Source of the DNA: Rariglobus hedericola
GTDB lineage: Bacteria; Verrucomicrobiota; Verrucomicrobiia; Opitutales; Opitutaceae
Direction of reading: 5' to 3'
NCBI RefSeq assembly: GCF_007559335.1
Contig: NZ_VMBG01000001.1
Span: forward strand, 496,001 to 560,000
DNA length: 64,000 nt
The first letter of the stretch is position 1. Every line of letters begins with the position of its first letter. The notes under the pieces are model-generated. The model was not told the origin of the DNA. It did no database searches and saw only the letters and a program-made list of their open reading frames with translations. Below are positions 53,488 through 61,412 of this stretch, in pieces. A program made the position numbers and the translations under genes.

Positions 53488-55203
53488 ATGCTTTGGACCT
53501 ATAAGCCGTTCCCGGCCGAAGAGGTCGGGAACTTGAGCCGGACCGCGGGGGTGAGCCCTGTGCTTGCCGAGCTGTTGCTTCGCAACGGCCTCGGTGAGCC
53601 CGCAGCCGCCGCGAGTTTTCTTCGTCCTGCCCTGGCCGAGCTCAACGACCCCTTTCTTCTGCATAATGTAGAGGCGGGGGCCGCGCGCTTGCGCAAGGCC
53701 ATCGACGCGGGCGAAGACATCGTCGTGCTCGGTGACTACGATGTGGACGGTGTAAGCAGCACCGCTCTCCTTGTCAGCATTCTGCGTCGCTTCGGGTCGA
53801 AGCCGCGCTTTGTGGTGCCGCGTCGCATGGAGGATGGTTATGGTCTGTCGCGCAGCGCCATTGACCGCGCCTTGGAGCAGGGGAAGCCACAGCTCTTCAT
53901 AGCGCTCGATTGCGGCACAAATTCGCATGACGAAGTGGCCTATCTCGTTTCGCAAGGAATCGAGGTCATGGTGGTCGATCACCATCGATCCAAAGAGAAA
54001 CCGCTTGATCAGGGACTGCTCATCAATCCGCATGTGCATGGCCGTGCGGGCGACGAAGCCTGGCATAACCTCTGCACGGTCGGGTTGGTTTTTAAACTCG
54101 CGCATGGTTTGTTGAAATTACTGCGTGCTGAAAACCATCCGGTGGCTCACAGCATCAAACTGCGTGACTATCTCGATCTCGCGGCGATGGGCACGGTGGC
54201 GGATCTTGTGCCGCTGACCGGTGAGAATCGTATTCTTGCACGTTACGGTCTGCGTATCCTTCAAGGATGCGAACGTCCCGGTGTGCGCGCACTCATGCAG
54301 ATCGCGGGAGTGAAGCCTGATCACGGGGTGAATCCCGTGGATATTTCTTTCCGTCTAGGGCCTCGCATCAATGCGAGCGGGCGCCTGGCTGATGCGGCGT
54401 TGTCCGTCGAACTGATGCTTAGCGACGATGAACAGTTCTGCAACGAGACCGCCCAGCAGCTCGATGTATTCAATCGCGAACGACAGGAGATCGAGCGACA
54501 TATCACGGAAGAGGCCGAGAAGATGATTGAGCGCGATTTTGCCGACTGGCCGGGCATCGTGCTCTTTGGCGAAAACTGGCACCCCGGCGTCGTTGGAATC
54601 GTGGCCGGACGTGTAACCCGTAAATACAATCGCCCGTGCGTCGTTCTCGGCAACGAAGGTGAATTCGCGAAGGGCTCGGGCCGCAGTATCAACGGCGTGA
54701 ATTTGGTCGAAGTGCTCGGTTCATGCTGCGAACAGCTCACGAGCTGGGGTGGACATCCGATGGCGGTCGGCGTGTCGCTGGAAAAAGTCCACCTGGAGAC
54801 ATTCCGTGCCCGGTTTGCCGACGCGGTGCGCACGGCGGCCGGCGGTGATTTGATCGATCCGATCCTGACGTTGTCCGCCTGGCTGACGCCGGATCAGATC
54901 AACGAGCAGCTGATGGATGATCTGGAATCGCTGCAGCCGTTCGGACAGGGAAACCCTGAGCCTATTTTTGGTGTGCGCGGCGTCGTGCTGCGTTCGCGGC
55001 CGGATGTTTTTAAGCAGGCGCACTTCCGGTTTAATTTCGATGATTCGCGTGGTCGCCGACTGTTTGGCGTGGCTTGGAAGATGGCCACGCGCCTGCCTCC
55101 GACGGGCGTGCCGCTCGACTTTGCAGTGGAACTGGCGTGGAACCACTTCAACGACCGCAAGCTCTTGCAGCTGGAGCTGGTGGATTGGCGGGTAAGCGAA
55201 TAA
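53488..55203 (+). CDS. recJ: Single-stranded-DNA-specific exonuclease RecJ
   Basis: RecJ degrades single-stranded DNA 5' to 3' in recombination and mismatch repair. The 571-residue protein has DHH phosphoesterase motifs: GDYDVDGVSSTALL (D83, D85, D87), ALDCGTNSHDEV and VVDHHRSKEK (D164-H166). The DHHA1 region includes GRSINGVNLVEVLG and GGHPMAVGVSLEKV, and a C-terminal OB-like domain follows (PEPIFGVRGVVLR onward). Length is normal. tRNA-Phe follows 74 bases downstream. Confidence 0.96.
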   Translation: MLWTYKPFPAEEVGNLSRTAGVSPVLAELLLRNGLGEPAAAASFLRPALAELNDPFLLHNVEAGAARLRKAIDAGEDIVVLGDYDVDGVSSTALLVSILRRFGSKPRFVVPRRMEDGYGLSRSAIDRALEQGKPQLFIALDCGTNSHDEVAYLVSQGIEVMVVDHHRSKEKPLDQGLLINPHVHGRAGDEAWHNLCTVGLVFKLAHGLLKLLRAENHPVAHSIKLRDYLDLAAMGTVADLVPLTGENRILARYGLRILQGCERPGVRALMQIAGVKPDHGVNPVDISFRLGPRINASGRLADAALSVELMLSDDEQFCNETAQQLDVFNRERQEIERHITEEAEKMIERDFADWPGIVLFGENWHPGVVGIVAGRVTRKYNRPCVVLGNEGEFAKGSGRSINGVNLVEVLGSCCEQLTSWGGHPMAVGVSLEKVHLETFRARFADAVRTAAGGDLIDPILTLSAWLTPDQINEQLMDDLESLQPFGQGNPEPIFGVRGVVLRSRPDVFKQAHFRFNFDDSRGRRLFGVAWKMATRLPPTGVPLDFAVELAWNHFNDRKLLQLELVDWRVSE

Positions 55204-55277
55204 ATTTATCGCGGAAAAGTCAGGAGATTCCCATTGACGCCACTCATACGTCCCTTTTTCTCTGACCCTTCGGTTAT

Positions 55278-55353
55278 GGCAAAATAGCTCAGTTGGTAGA
55301 GCAGCGCACTGAAAATGCGCGTGTCCTCGGTTCAATTCCGAGTTTTGCCACCA
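55278..55353 (+). tRNA. tRNA-Phe (anticodon GAA)
   Basis: A complete cloverleaf: acceptor stem GGCAAAA/TTTTGCC, D arm GCTCAGTTGGTAGAGC, anticodon stem GCGCA/TGCGC with loop CTGAAAA, T arm with GGTTCAATTCC, discriminator A and an encoded 3' CCA. A strong terminator follows directly. Confidence 0.97.
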
Positions 55354-55364
55354 CTCTCAAAAAA

Positions 55365-55395
55365 GCCGCGCTTCAAAACGAAGCGCGGCTTTTTT
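55365..55395. terminator. Intrinsic terminator after tRNA-Phe
   Basis: A perfect 10-bp stem (GCCGCGCTTC/GAAGCGCGGC) with a five-base loop is flanked by an A run on the left and six T on the right. It terminates the tRNA-Phe transcript and, from the other side, the minus-strand rpe operon that ends 32 bases away. Confidence 0.93.
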
Positions 55396-55426
55396 GTGCC
55401 CTTAGATCTACTTGGCTGGGATTGCG

Positions 55427-56083
55427 TTACCAACTGCCAATGGTGCGGGCCACGGAGGCTTTGTCCGCAGCGCCAAAGAAAGAGGTGCCCGCCACGAAGG
55501 TATCGGCTCCCGCCGTGCGGCATTCCAAGCCGGTCACGAGATCTACGCCACCATCGACTTCGAGGCGGAAGGTGAGTCCGCGTTCCTGACGCCAACGATC
55601 AATCTGGGCAATCTTTGGCAACATATCGCGGCGGAAGGGTTGTCCGCCAAAACCCGGTTGCACGGTCATTACCAGAACGAGATCCACTTGATCGAGAAAC
55701 GGCTCGATGGCTTCGGCGGGCGTGCCGGGGTTCAACACGATGCCATTCTGGCAACCGAGTGACCGGATGCGGGCGAGGGTGGCGGCGTGATCGTAAGCAG
55801 GCTCGATGTGAATACTGATGAGGTTGGAGCCGGCTTTGGCGAAGGCTTCGATGTAGCGGTGTGGTTCGTCGAGCATCAGGTGCGTATCGAAGAACAAAGA
55901 AGCGCCTTTCCGGAGGGCGGCCACCGTTTGCGGGCCGAAGGAGAGGTTGGGCACGAAATGCCCGTCCATGATGTCGAGGTGGATCCAGTTAATGCCGAGG
56001 GACTCGACGATCTGGGCGCTGTCCGCAAGGCGGGCATGGTCGCCGGCTAGGATTGAAGGGGCGAGGACGGAGGCGTGCTTCAC
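55427..56083 (-). CDS. rpe: Ribulose-phosphate 3-epimerase
   Basis: Rpe interconverts ribulose-5-phosphate and xylulose-5-phosphate. The 218-residue TIM barrel has VLAPSILAGDHARLAD, the metal-binding WIHLDIMDGHFVPNLSFGP (H35, D37), TVQPGFGGQPF and the EVDGGV aspartate. The length is usual. It is the last gene of the minus-strand envelope run and is separated from the LptE-like gene by 135 bases with a hairpin. It ends at the shared terminator with tRNA-Phe. Confidence 0.96.
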   Translation of the reverse strand: MKHASVLAPSILAGDHARLADSAQIVESLGINWIHLDIMDGHFVPNLSFGPQTVAALRKGASLFFDTHLMLDEPHRYIEAFAKAGSNLISIHIEPAYDHAATLARIRSLGCQNGIVLNPGTPAEAIEPFLDQVDLVLVMTVQPGFGGQPFRRDMLPKIAQIDRWRQERGLTFRLEVDGGVDLVTGLECRTAGADTFVAGTSFFGAADKASVARTIGSW

Positions 56084-56183
56084 GCGCTTAGAATCAGGCC
56101 GGAGGCCGTGCGATGTGAAGCTGAATTCGCGGATACTTGTTTCGAAACCGAACTGGCTGCGAGGCGATGCCTGCCACTTCGGT

Positions 56184-56210
56184 TCGCGCCTGTTGCTGAG
56201 ACAGGCGCGA
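56184..56210 (-). terminator. Perfect hairpin after the LptE-like gene
   Basis: A 10-bp perfect stem (TCGCGCCTGT/ACAGGCGCGA) with a seven-base loop lies eight bases after the stop of the LptE-like gene. There is no T tract, so it may attenuate, stabilise the 3' end or aid processing rather than terminate fully. Confidence 0.5.
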
Positions 56211-56218
56211 TGGCTGGA

Positions 56219-56728
56219 TTACCAGATGTCGAGCGTAGCGCTGCGAACGTTCTTTGCCAGGCTTTCGGCAAGGAGCGGGATATTCTGATACTCAGCCTGA
56301 AGCTGCTGACCGCCATCGGTGAAGATTTGGCGGGTGGCGTCGATGGCGCGATCAGTGAAGATGGGCTTGTTGTCGCGGTTGTCGCGCAAGGTTGCCTTGG
56401 CGCTGAGGGTGACGTCGAATTTACGGGCTAGGCCGGTATCACGGGTCTCGCGGGTTTGAATTTCACGGCCGTATTTGACGAGATGGACCGTCAGCGTGGC
56501 GTCGGCTTCCTCGGCAGTGTTTACGAGAATAACGCGAGAATCGTGCAAGAAAGCCTCGCGGATCTGGGTGCTGACAATGGCGACGGTTTGCGGTGCATTG
56601 GTCTCATTGACCACAGGTGCGACGTAAAGCGTGCGGAAGGAAACCTGGCCACCCGTGCCGAGACGGTAGTTGGCACAGCCGGTGAAAAAGAGGAGGCCGG
56701 CGAGGCAGAGAAAAAAGGAAGCGCGCAT
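56219..56728 (-). CDS. LptE-like outer-membrane lipoprotein
   Basis: A 169-residue lipoprotein: the signal sequence ends in a lipobox LLFFTGC (lipidated C18). The mature part YRLGTGGQVSFRTLYVAPVVN, with TQIREAFLHDSRVILV and RKFDVTLSAKATL, fits the LptE (LPS-assembly) family pattern of an N-terminal Y.L.G segment followed by a helix and beta strands. LptE plugs and supports LptD, which inserts LPS into the outer membrane. The lptD gene is not here. The BamD-like gene lies 40 bases upstream, so both products belong to outer-membrane building. Confidence 0.82.
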   Translation of the reverse strand: MRASFFLCLAGLLFFTGCANYRLGTGGQVSFRTLYVAPVVNETNAPQTVAIVSTQIREAFLHDSRVILVNTAEEADATLTVHLVKYGREIQTRETRDTGLARKFDVTLSAKATLRDNRDNKPIFTDRAIDATRQIFTDGGQQLQAEYQNIPLLAESLAKNVRSATLDIW

Positions 56729-56767
56729 GAATGGGGGCGCACCGAAGTGCGATGGGGTGAGGTGGTA

Positions 56768-57820
56768 TCAGAACAACCAGAACGAGCGCTTGGGCTTGCT
56801 GCGGGGGACGTCGGGGGTCTTGGCTTTTTTCTCGGCGGCATCGACCTCGGCGAGGCGCTTGCGGGCATCGACGGCCGTGGCGGAGTCCGGGTAGGCGGTG
56901 ATGGCTTCGTTATAAAACACGCGGGCAGCCTTATAATTGTCGCGTTTGTAGAAGTAGAAATCGCCGATCTTGATTTTGCTTTCGGAGAAAGTCGTGCGGA
57001 CATCGACCAAGCCTTTGTCCACGGCGGGCACATTGACGTCGGTGGGGAAAAGGATGAGAAAATCCTCGAAGTAGGTGATGGCCTGGCGGGTGGAGGCTTG
57101 ATCGTAGTAGGGGCCTTGCACGAGGGACGCATGGGTCTCGGCCAGTTTGAAATAGGCGTCGGGTGCGAGCAGGCTTTGCGGGTAGTTGTTGATCATGCGG
57201 TCAAGCGCATCGATGGCCTCGTCGGGTTGATCGAGCTTTTGGTGGCCGCGGGCGATGCTCATCAGTGTGATCGGCGCGTAGTCGCTGTAAGGCGCGGTCT
57301 CGAGGATCTTCTCGAAGTATTCGATACCGCGGGAACGGTTTTTGAAGCCCGGGATGATGCCGAAATAACGCGGGCGTTTGCCCTCAACGAGCGCATTGGC
57401 GATGCGGTATTGATCGCCGATAATGGCGTTGAAGTGAGGGGAGTTGGGATAGCGAGTGACGACGTTCTGAAACTCGTTGAACGACTTGGAATATTGGCGT
57501 CGCTCCATGCGCAGGCGGGCGGCGCGGTAAAAGGCCTCGGGGGCGTAGATGGAATTCGGGTATTTTTTGGCGATGGACTCGTAAAGTTTCATTGCCGAGG
57601 TGCGCTTGCCGTTTTCTTCGTCGGCACGCGCCTTGTTCATCGAATCCAGGGCGTTGCGGCCTTCCTCGACGATCAACCCGGAGAGCATGCCGCCTTCAGC
57701 CTTCCAGCCCGTGGCCGGAGTCCACACGAGATCGGCATGGAGCGCGGTGCTCGCGAGAATCGCCGACGCGAGACCAAGAATAGCGATACGAGGCAGGGCG
57801 CGGGCGATGAAATTGAGCAT
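56768..57820 (-). CDS. BamD-like outer-membrane assembly protein (TPR)
   Basis: A 350-residue TPR protein. I start at the ATG giving MLNFIARALPRIAILGLASA, because a signal peptide follows at once; the longer frame adds 12 residues. TPR-like repeats cover about 55-310 (YESIAKKYPNSIYAPEAFYR, ALDRMINNYPQSLLAPDAYF). This matches BamD/YfiO, which assembles beta-barrel proteins with BamA. Oddly, the signal peptide ends ALHADLVW with no cysteine, so there is no lipobox, whereas BamD is normally a lipoprotein. The C-terminus is basic (RSKPKRSFWLF). It starts ten bases after the fabH stop. Confidence 0.82.
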   Translation of the reverse strand: MLNFIARALPRIAILGLASAILASTALHADLVWTPATGWKAEGGMLSGLIVEEGRNALDSMNKARADEENGKRTSAMKLYESIAKKYPNSIYAPEAFYRAARLRMERRQYSKSFNEFQNVVTRYPNSPHFNAIIGDQYRIANALVEGKRPRYFGIIPGFKNRSRGIEYFEKILETAPYSDYAPITLMSIARGHQKLDQPDEAIDALDRMINNYPQSLLAPDAYFKLAETHASLVQGPYYDQASTRQAITYFEDFLILFPTDVNVPAVDKGLVDVRTTFSESKIKIGDFYFYKRDNYKAARVFYNEAITAYPDSATAVDARKRLAEVDAAEKKAKTPDVPRSKPKRSFWLF

Positions 57821-57830
57821 GTCGAAAGAG

Positions 57831-58820
57831 TTACCAGCGAACCAGTGCGGACCCATAGGTCAAGCCCGCCCCGAATGCGACGAACAGCGTGGTGTCGCCG
57901 GATTTGATGCGACCGGAGCGTCGAGCCTCATCGAGAGCGAGGGGAATGGAGGCGGCGGACGTGTTGCCGTAGCGCTCGAGATTCAAGAAAAAGCGATCCG
58001 AGGGCAGTTCGAGGTATTGGGCGAGTGCGTCGATGATGCGAAGGTTGGCCTGATGCGGAATGACACAGGCAATCTCGGTGGCGGAAATCTGGTGTTGGTC
58101 CAAGATTTCCCGGGCGGCCTCTTCCATCTCGCGCACGGCGATTTTGAAGATCTCGCGCCCTTTCATAGTGATGGTGCCCGGAGTGCGCAGGGGATCGGTG
58201 ACGGTCTCGGCGGGGTTGCTGCCGCCATCAGGGATGCACAGGAGCCGGGCGTGAGCACCTTCGGCGTAGAGTTTCGTGCCGAGAATCTGCGCGGTTCCGC
58301 GGGAAGTTCCCAAGACGACAGCGCCGGCGCCATCGCCAAAGAGCACGCAGGTGGTGCGATCTTTCCAGTCGAGAACCTTGGAGAGTTTTTCCGCACCGAT
58401 CACGAGGGCATTCTTGTAGCGGCCGGAGCTGAGCATGGCCCAGGCGGTATCCATCGCATAAAGAAACCCCGAGCACGCAGCGTTGAGATCGAAGCAGGCG
58501 GAGTGGGCGGAGACTCCGAGATGGTTTTGCACGAAGCAGGCGGTGGCCGGCATCGGCATGTCGGGCGTTACCGTGGCGACGATGATCAGATCGATATCAG
58601 CGGCGGTGAGACCGGCATCAAGGAGCGCGGCGCGTCCCGCGGCGGCAGCCATCATCGAGGTGGTTTCGTTGTCAGCGGCGATGCGACGCTCGCGAATACC
58701 GGTGCGGGAGAAGATCCACTCGTCCGACGTATCCACGATTTTGGATAGGTCGGCGTTTGTCAGGATTTTTTCGGGGGCGTAAGAGCCGGTGCCGAGTATG
58801 GCGATAATGGGGGAACCCAT
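57831..58820 (-). CDS. fabH: 3-oxoacyl-ACP synthase III
   Basis: FabH starts fatty-acid synthesis by condensing acetyl-CoA with malonyl-ACP. I start at the ATG giving MGSPIIAILGTGSYAPEKIL; the longer frame adds 87 residues that are out of keeping with the family. The 329-residue protein has the catalytic cysteine C116 (DLNAACSGFLYA), CVIPHQANLRII with the catalytic His, and YGNTSAASIPLAL with the catalytic Asn. It follows plsX by 49 bases in the classic rpmF-plsX-fabH order. Confidence 0.96.
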   Translation of the reverse strand: MGSPIIAILGTGSYAPEKILTNADLSKIVDTSDEWIFSRTGIRERRIAADNETTSMMAAAAGRAALLDAGLTAADIDLIIVATVTPDMPMPATACFVQNHLGVSAHSACFDLNAACSGFLYAMDTAWAMLSSGRYKNALVIGAEKLSKVLDWKDRTTCVLFGDGAGAVVLGTSRGTAQILGTKLYAEGAHARLLCIPDGGSNPAETVTDPLRTPGTITMKGREIFKIAVREMEEAAREILDQHQISATEIACVIPHQANLRIIDALAQYLELPSDRFFLNLERYGNTSAASIPLALDEARRSGRIKSGDTTLFVAFGAGLTYGSALVRW

Positions 58821-58869
58821 GGATTGGTCGGTCAAAAAGCGCTCGCCGGAAGGCTCGGCGCGTTTGGTC

Positions 58870-59958
58870 TCAGGTGGCGGGGCTTTCGAGTGGCGGTGTG
58901 GTCGCGATTTGCTGCGGGCGGATAATCGTGTTGGCGACGGCGGCATCGGCCTCAATGAGGTGAAGCATGTCGGCCTTGATGATTTTGTTGGCGGCGCGGA
59001 TCGCGTTCTTGATCGCGTGACGGCTGCTGGAGCCGTGGGCCTTGAGGACGTTGCCGCGCAGGCCAAGCAACGGCGCACCACCGTAAACCTCGGGGTTCAT
59101 GCGCTTCTTGAGGGCTTTGAAGGCGCCTTGTGACAAAATCGCTCCACCCATCCGCAGCGGGTTGGCCTTTAATTCGGATTTAAGTGTGGCCGAGAAAAAA
59201 TGAGCCAGCGACTCCCAGCTCTTCAGCAACAGATTGCCGACAAAACCATCACATACGGCGACGTCGCAGTGATCGGTGAACACTTGGAATCCTTCGGTCG
59301 GTCCGACGTAGTTGATAAGATCACCCAGGCTCTTGAGGTGAACATTGGTGGCGCTGATCAGGGCGTTGCCCTTGCCTTCTTCGGTGCCGATGGTAAGCAG
59401 GCCCACGCGAGGATTGGCGATGCCCAGAACAACACGGGCGTAGTGGGAGCCCAAAAGCGCATTGTGCGCGAGATGCTCGGCTTCGGCCTCAGGATTGGCG
59501 CCGGCATCGATGAGAATGAAGTGGCCGTTTTCGCGTGGAATGATCGCGGCCAGTGCGGGGCGATCGATTCCTGCGAGTGTGCGCAACTTGATGGTTCCAC
59601 CGGCCATGAGGGCACCGGTATTGCCGCAACTCACGACGGCGGAGGCTTCTCCGGACTTAACGAGCTCAATGGCCCGAAACATGGAGGCATCCTTCTTTCG
59701 CTTCAGCGACGGAAGGGGCTTGTCCTCCATGGTGATCACCTCGGAAGCATGAAAAAGCCTCAACGAGGAGTGCCCGTCGAGGCCGTGCTGCGCGAGCAGC
59801 GGTTTGAGCACAGCCTCATCACCCACGAGAGTGATGGGGTTTAACTCAGGGAATTCCGATAGGGCGAGGGCGACTGCAGCCACCACTTCGGGTGGGCCCA
59901 AATCGCCTCCCATCGCGTCAACCGCGATACGCCCGGTCAGGCCGGAAGAGGTGACCAT
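58870..59958 (-). CDS. plsX: Phosphate acyltransferase PlsX
   Basis: PlsX makes acyl-phosphate from acyl-ACP for phospholipid synthesis. The 362-residue protein begins RIAVDAMGGDLGPPEVVAAV and has VVSCGNTGALMAGG, LIDAGANPEAEAEHLAHNAL and NYVGPTEGFQVF. The length is slightly above the usual 330-345, with extra residues at the C-terminus (RPQQIATTPPLESPAT). It starts 42 bases after rpmF on the minus strand. Confidence 0.96.
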   Translation of the reverse strand: MVTSSGLTGRIAVDAMGGDLGPPEVVAAVALALSEFPELNPITLVGDEAVLKPLLAQHGLDGHSSLRLFHASEVITMEDKPLPSLKRKKDASMFRAIELVKSGEASAVVSCGNTGALMAGGTIKLRTLAGIDRPALAAIIPRENGHFILIDAGANPEAEAEHLAHNALLGSHYARVVLGIANPRVGLLTIGTEEGKGNALISATNVHLKSLGDLINYVGPTEGFQVFTDHCDVAVCDGFVGNLLLKSWESLAHFFSATLKSELKANPLRMGGAILSQGAFKALKKRMNPEVYGGAPLLGLRGNVLKAHGSSSRHAIKNAIRAANKIIKADMLHLIEADAAVANTIIRPQQIATTPPLESPAT

Positions 59959-60000
59959 CGCGAGGGATGGTGATGACTCAAAGCGATGGTGCCGCGAGGA

Positions 60001-60180
60001 TTAGACCTCGACGTTGACCACCTGGCGACCGCGATAGGTGCCGTTGGTGGGGTTCACGTGGTGAGGACGGAAGGCGGTGCCATCGGTCGGGTCACGGGCG
60101 ATTTCGGGAGCTTTGAAGGCGTTGGCTGCGCGGCGGTTGGCGCTACGGCGTTTGGACTGCTTGCGTTTCGGATTAGCCAT
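60001..60180 (-). CDS. rpmF: 50S ribosomal protein L32
   Basis: A 59-residue basic protein beginning MANPKRKQSKRRSANRRAAN and ending in RGRQVVNVEV. The N-terminal pattern (A.PK.K.SK.R...RR) is the L32 signature, and it precedes plsX and fabH, the standard arrangement. It lacks the zinc-binding cysteines found in some L32 proteins. No Shine-Dalgarno sequence is visible. The 135 bases upstream, after uppP, probably contain its promoter. Confidence 0.95.
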   Translation of the reverse strand: MANPKRKQSKRRSANRRAANAFKAPEIARDPTDGTAFRPHHVNPTNGTYRGRQVVNVEV

Positions 60181-60315
60181 GGTCGGTGTAGTTTAAAGGG
60201 TGGGTGACGTTCGTGTGAACAGGTCTGTAATAAGTGATAAAGGATGAAAGTAGAGGGCGGCGCTTTACGTCGTCAAGTGCCATCTCGGGGGTGACGCCGA
60301 GTGTTTTAATTTTAT

Positions 60316-61341
60316 TCAACCGAAAAACCACGCAGCCAACAGCGCCGCGAGCACGAGGCGGTAAACGGCGAAGATGCCCAGTCCATTTCTCGCGAGGTAG
60401 CTGACCAGAAACTTTACGGCAATCGCGGCCGAGAGGGCGGCGACGAAGCTGCCGAGCAGCACCGAGGGAACGCCGAGCACGGAAATCATAGCCGGTCCCG
60501 CCTTGTAACCTTTTAAGAGCGCGGCCCCCGTCAGAATGGGCAGGCCGACGAGAAAACTGAATTCGGCCGAGCGCGCGGGGGAAAGACCGGCAAAGTAGCC
60601 GCCGACCATGGTGACCATCGAACGGCTTGTGCCCGGCCAAAGCGCAAGACACTGCATGAGACCGATGCCGAGCGACTGTTGAACCGTGAGGTCGGCAGGA
60701 TCGAGTTTCGACGTCGCTGTGCTCGGCCGTTGTTTGCGCCAGCGTTCGGCGGCAAACATCAACACGGCGCCGCTGATCAGGGCGACGATCACGGCTTCGA
60801 TGGAAAAAAGATAATCGTCGATCAGTTTCCCGAATGTAAGCCCAAGCGCGACCGCCGGCACGCAGGCAATGATGATGTTGCGGAGCAAGCGCAGGCCGGG
60901 CGTGTTTTGGCCCATTAATCCGCGCAAGATGCCGGTGAGTCGCCCCCAATAAATAAGCACGACCGCGATGATGGCACCGGCTTGAATGACGACCGTGTAA
61001 GTATCGACGGCGAGTTTTTGCGTGAGAGGAATACCTTCGGGGTATTTTTTCGAGGGCTCCTTATACCAGATCGGCTGACCGGCTGAATCACGGAGCGGTT
61101 CTTCGCTTTCGAGGCCGAGCGCATGGCCTGCAATGATCAGGTGTCCGGTGGAAGAAATGGGCAAAAATTCCGTGACGCCTTCGATCACGCCTAGAATAAT
61201 CGCATCTCGTGTGCTGAGCTCTTTTAGTGGTTCACCGCCAATGAGCGCGGTTTCGGACTGCGCGGTCGAAGGTGGAGTTTGCGCGGATGCGGAGAGGGCC
61301 GCCGCGAGGCTGAAACTGAGGATCAAAAAAATACGACGCAC
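60316..61341 (-). CDS. uppP: Undecaprenyl-diphosphatase (BacA/UppP) with signal-like N-terminus
   Basis: UppP recycles undecaprenyl diphosphate to the phosphate carrier used for peptidoglycan and glycans. I start at a GTG with GGGAG about nine bases upstream, giving 341 residues. Active-site motifs are GVIEGVTEFLPISSTGH (E54, E58) and PGTSRSMVTMVGG. Two features are unusual: an extra signal-peptide-like N-terminus (RRIFLILSFSLAAALSASAQ) about 40 residues before the normal start, and an insertion of about 30 residues (80-110, RDSAGQPIWYKEPSKKYPEG) in the loop after the first motif. Typical UppP is 265-275 residues. It is divergent from trpD. Confidence 0.94.
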   Translation of the reverse strand: MRRIFLILSFSLAAALSASAQTPPSTAQSETALIGGEPLKELSTRDAIILGVIEGVTEFLPISSTGHLIIAGHALGLESEEPLRDSAGQPIWYKEPSKKYPEGIPLTQKLAVDTYTVVIQAGAIIAVVLIYWGRLTGILRGLMGQNTPGLRLLRNIIIACVPAVALGLTFGKLIDDYLFSIEAVIVALISGAVLMFAAERWRKQRPSTATSKLDPADLTVQQSLGIGLMQCLALWPGTSRSMVTMVGGYFAGLSPARSAEFSFLVGLPILTGAALLKGYKAGPAMISVLGVPSVLLGSFVAALSAAIAVKFLVSYLARNGLGIFAVYRLVLAALLAAWFFG

Positions 61342-61412
61342 GGTCGTTTGCTCCCAGAACGGGCGGGGCCTGTCGAGTTTATGCTTCCCTCGCGCGGAGG
61401 TTTTTCGATTCC

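Noticed and set aside
58821-59081. Longer N-terminus for FabH
   Set aside because: The 87 extra residues lie opposite the register of plsX and are low-complexity; the family start matches the internal ATG.
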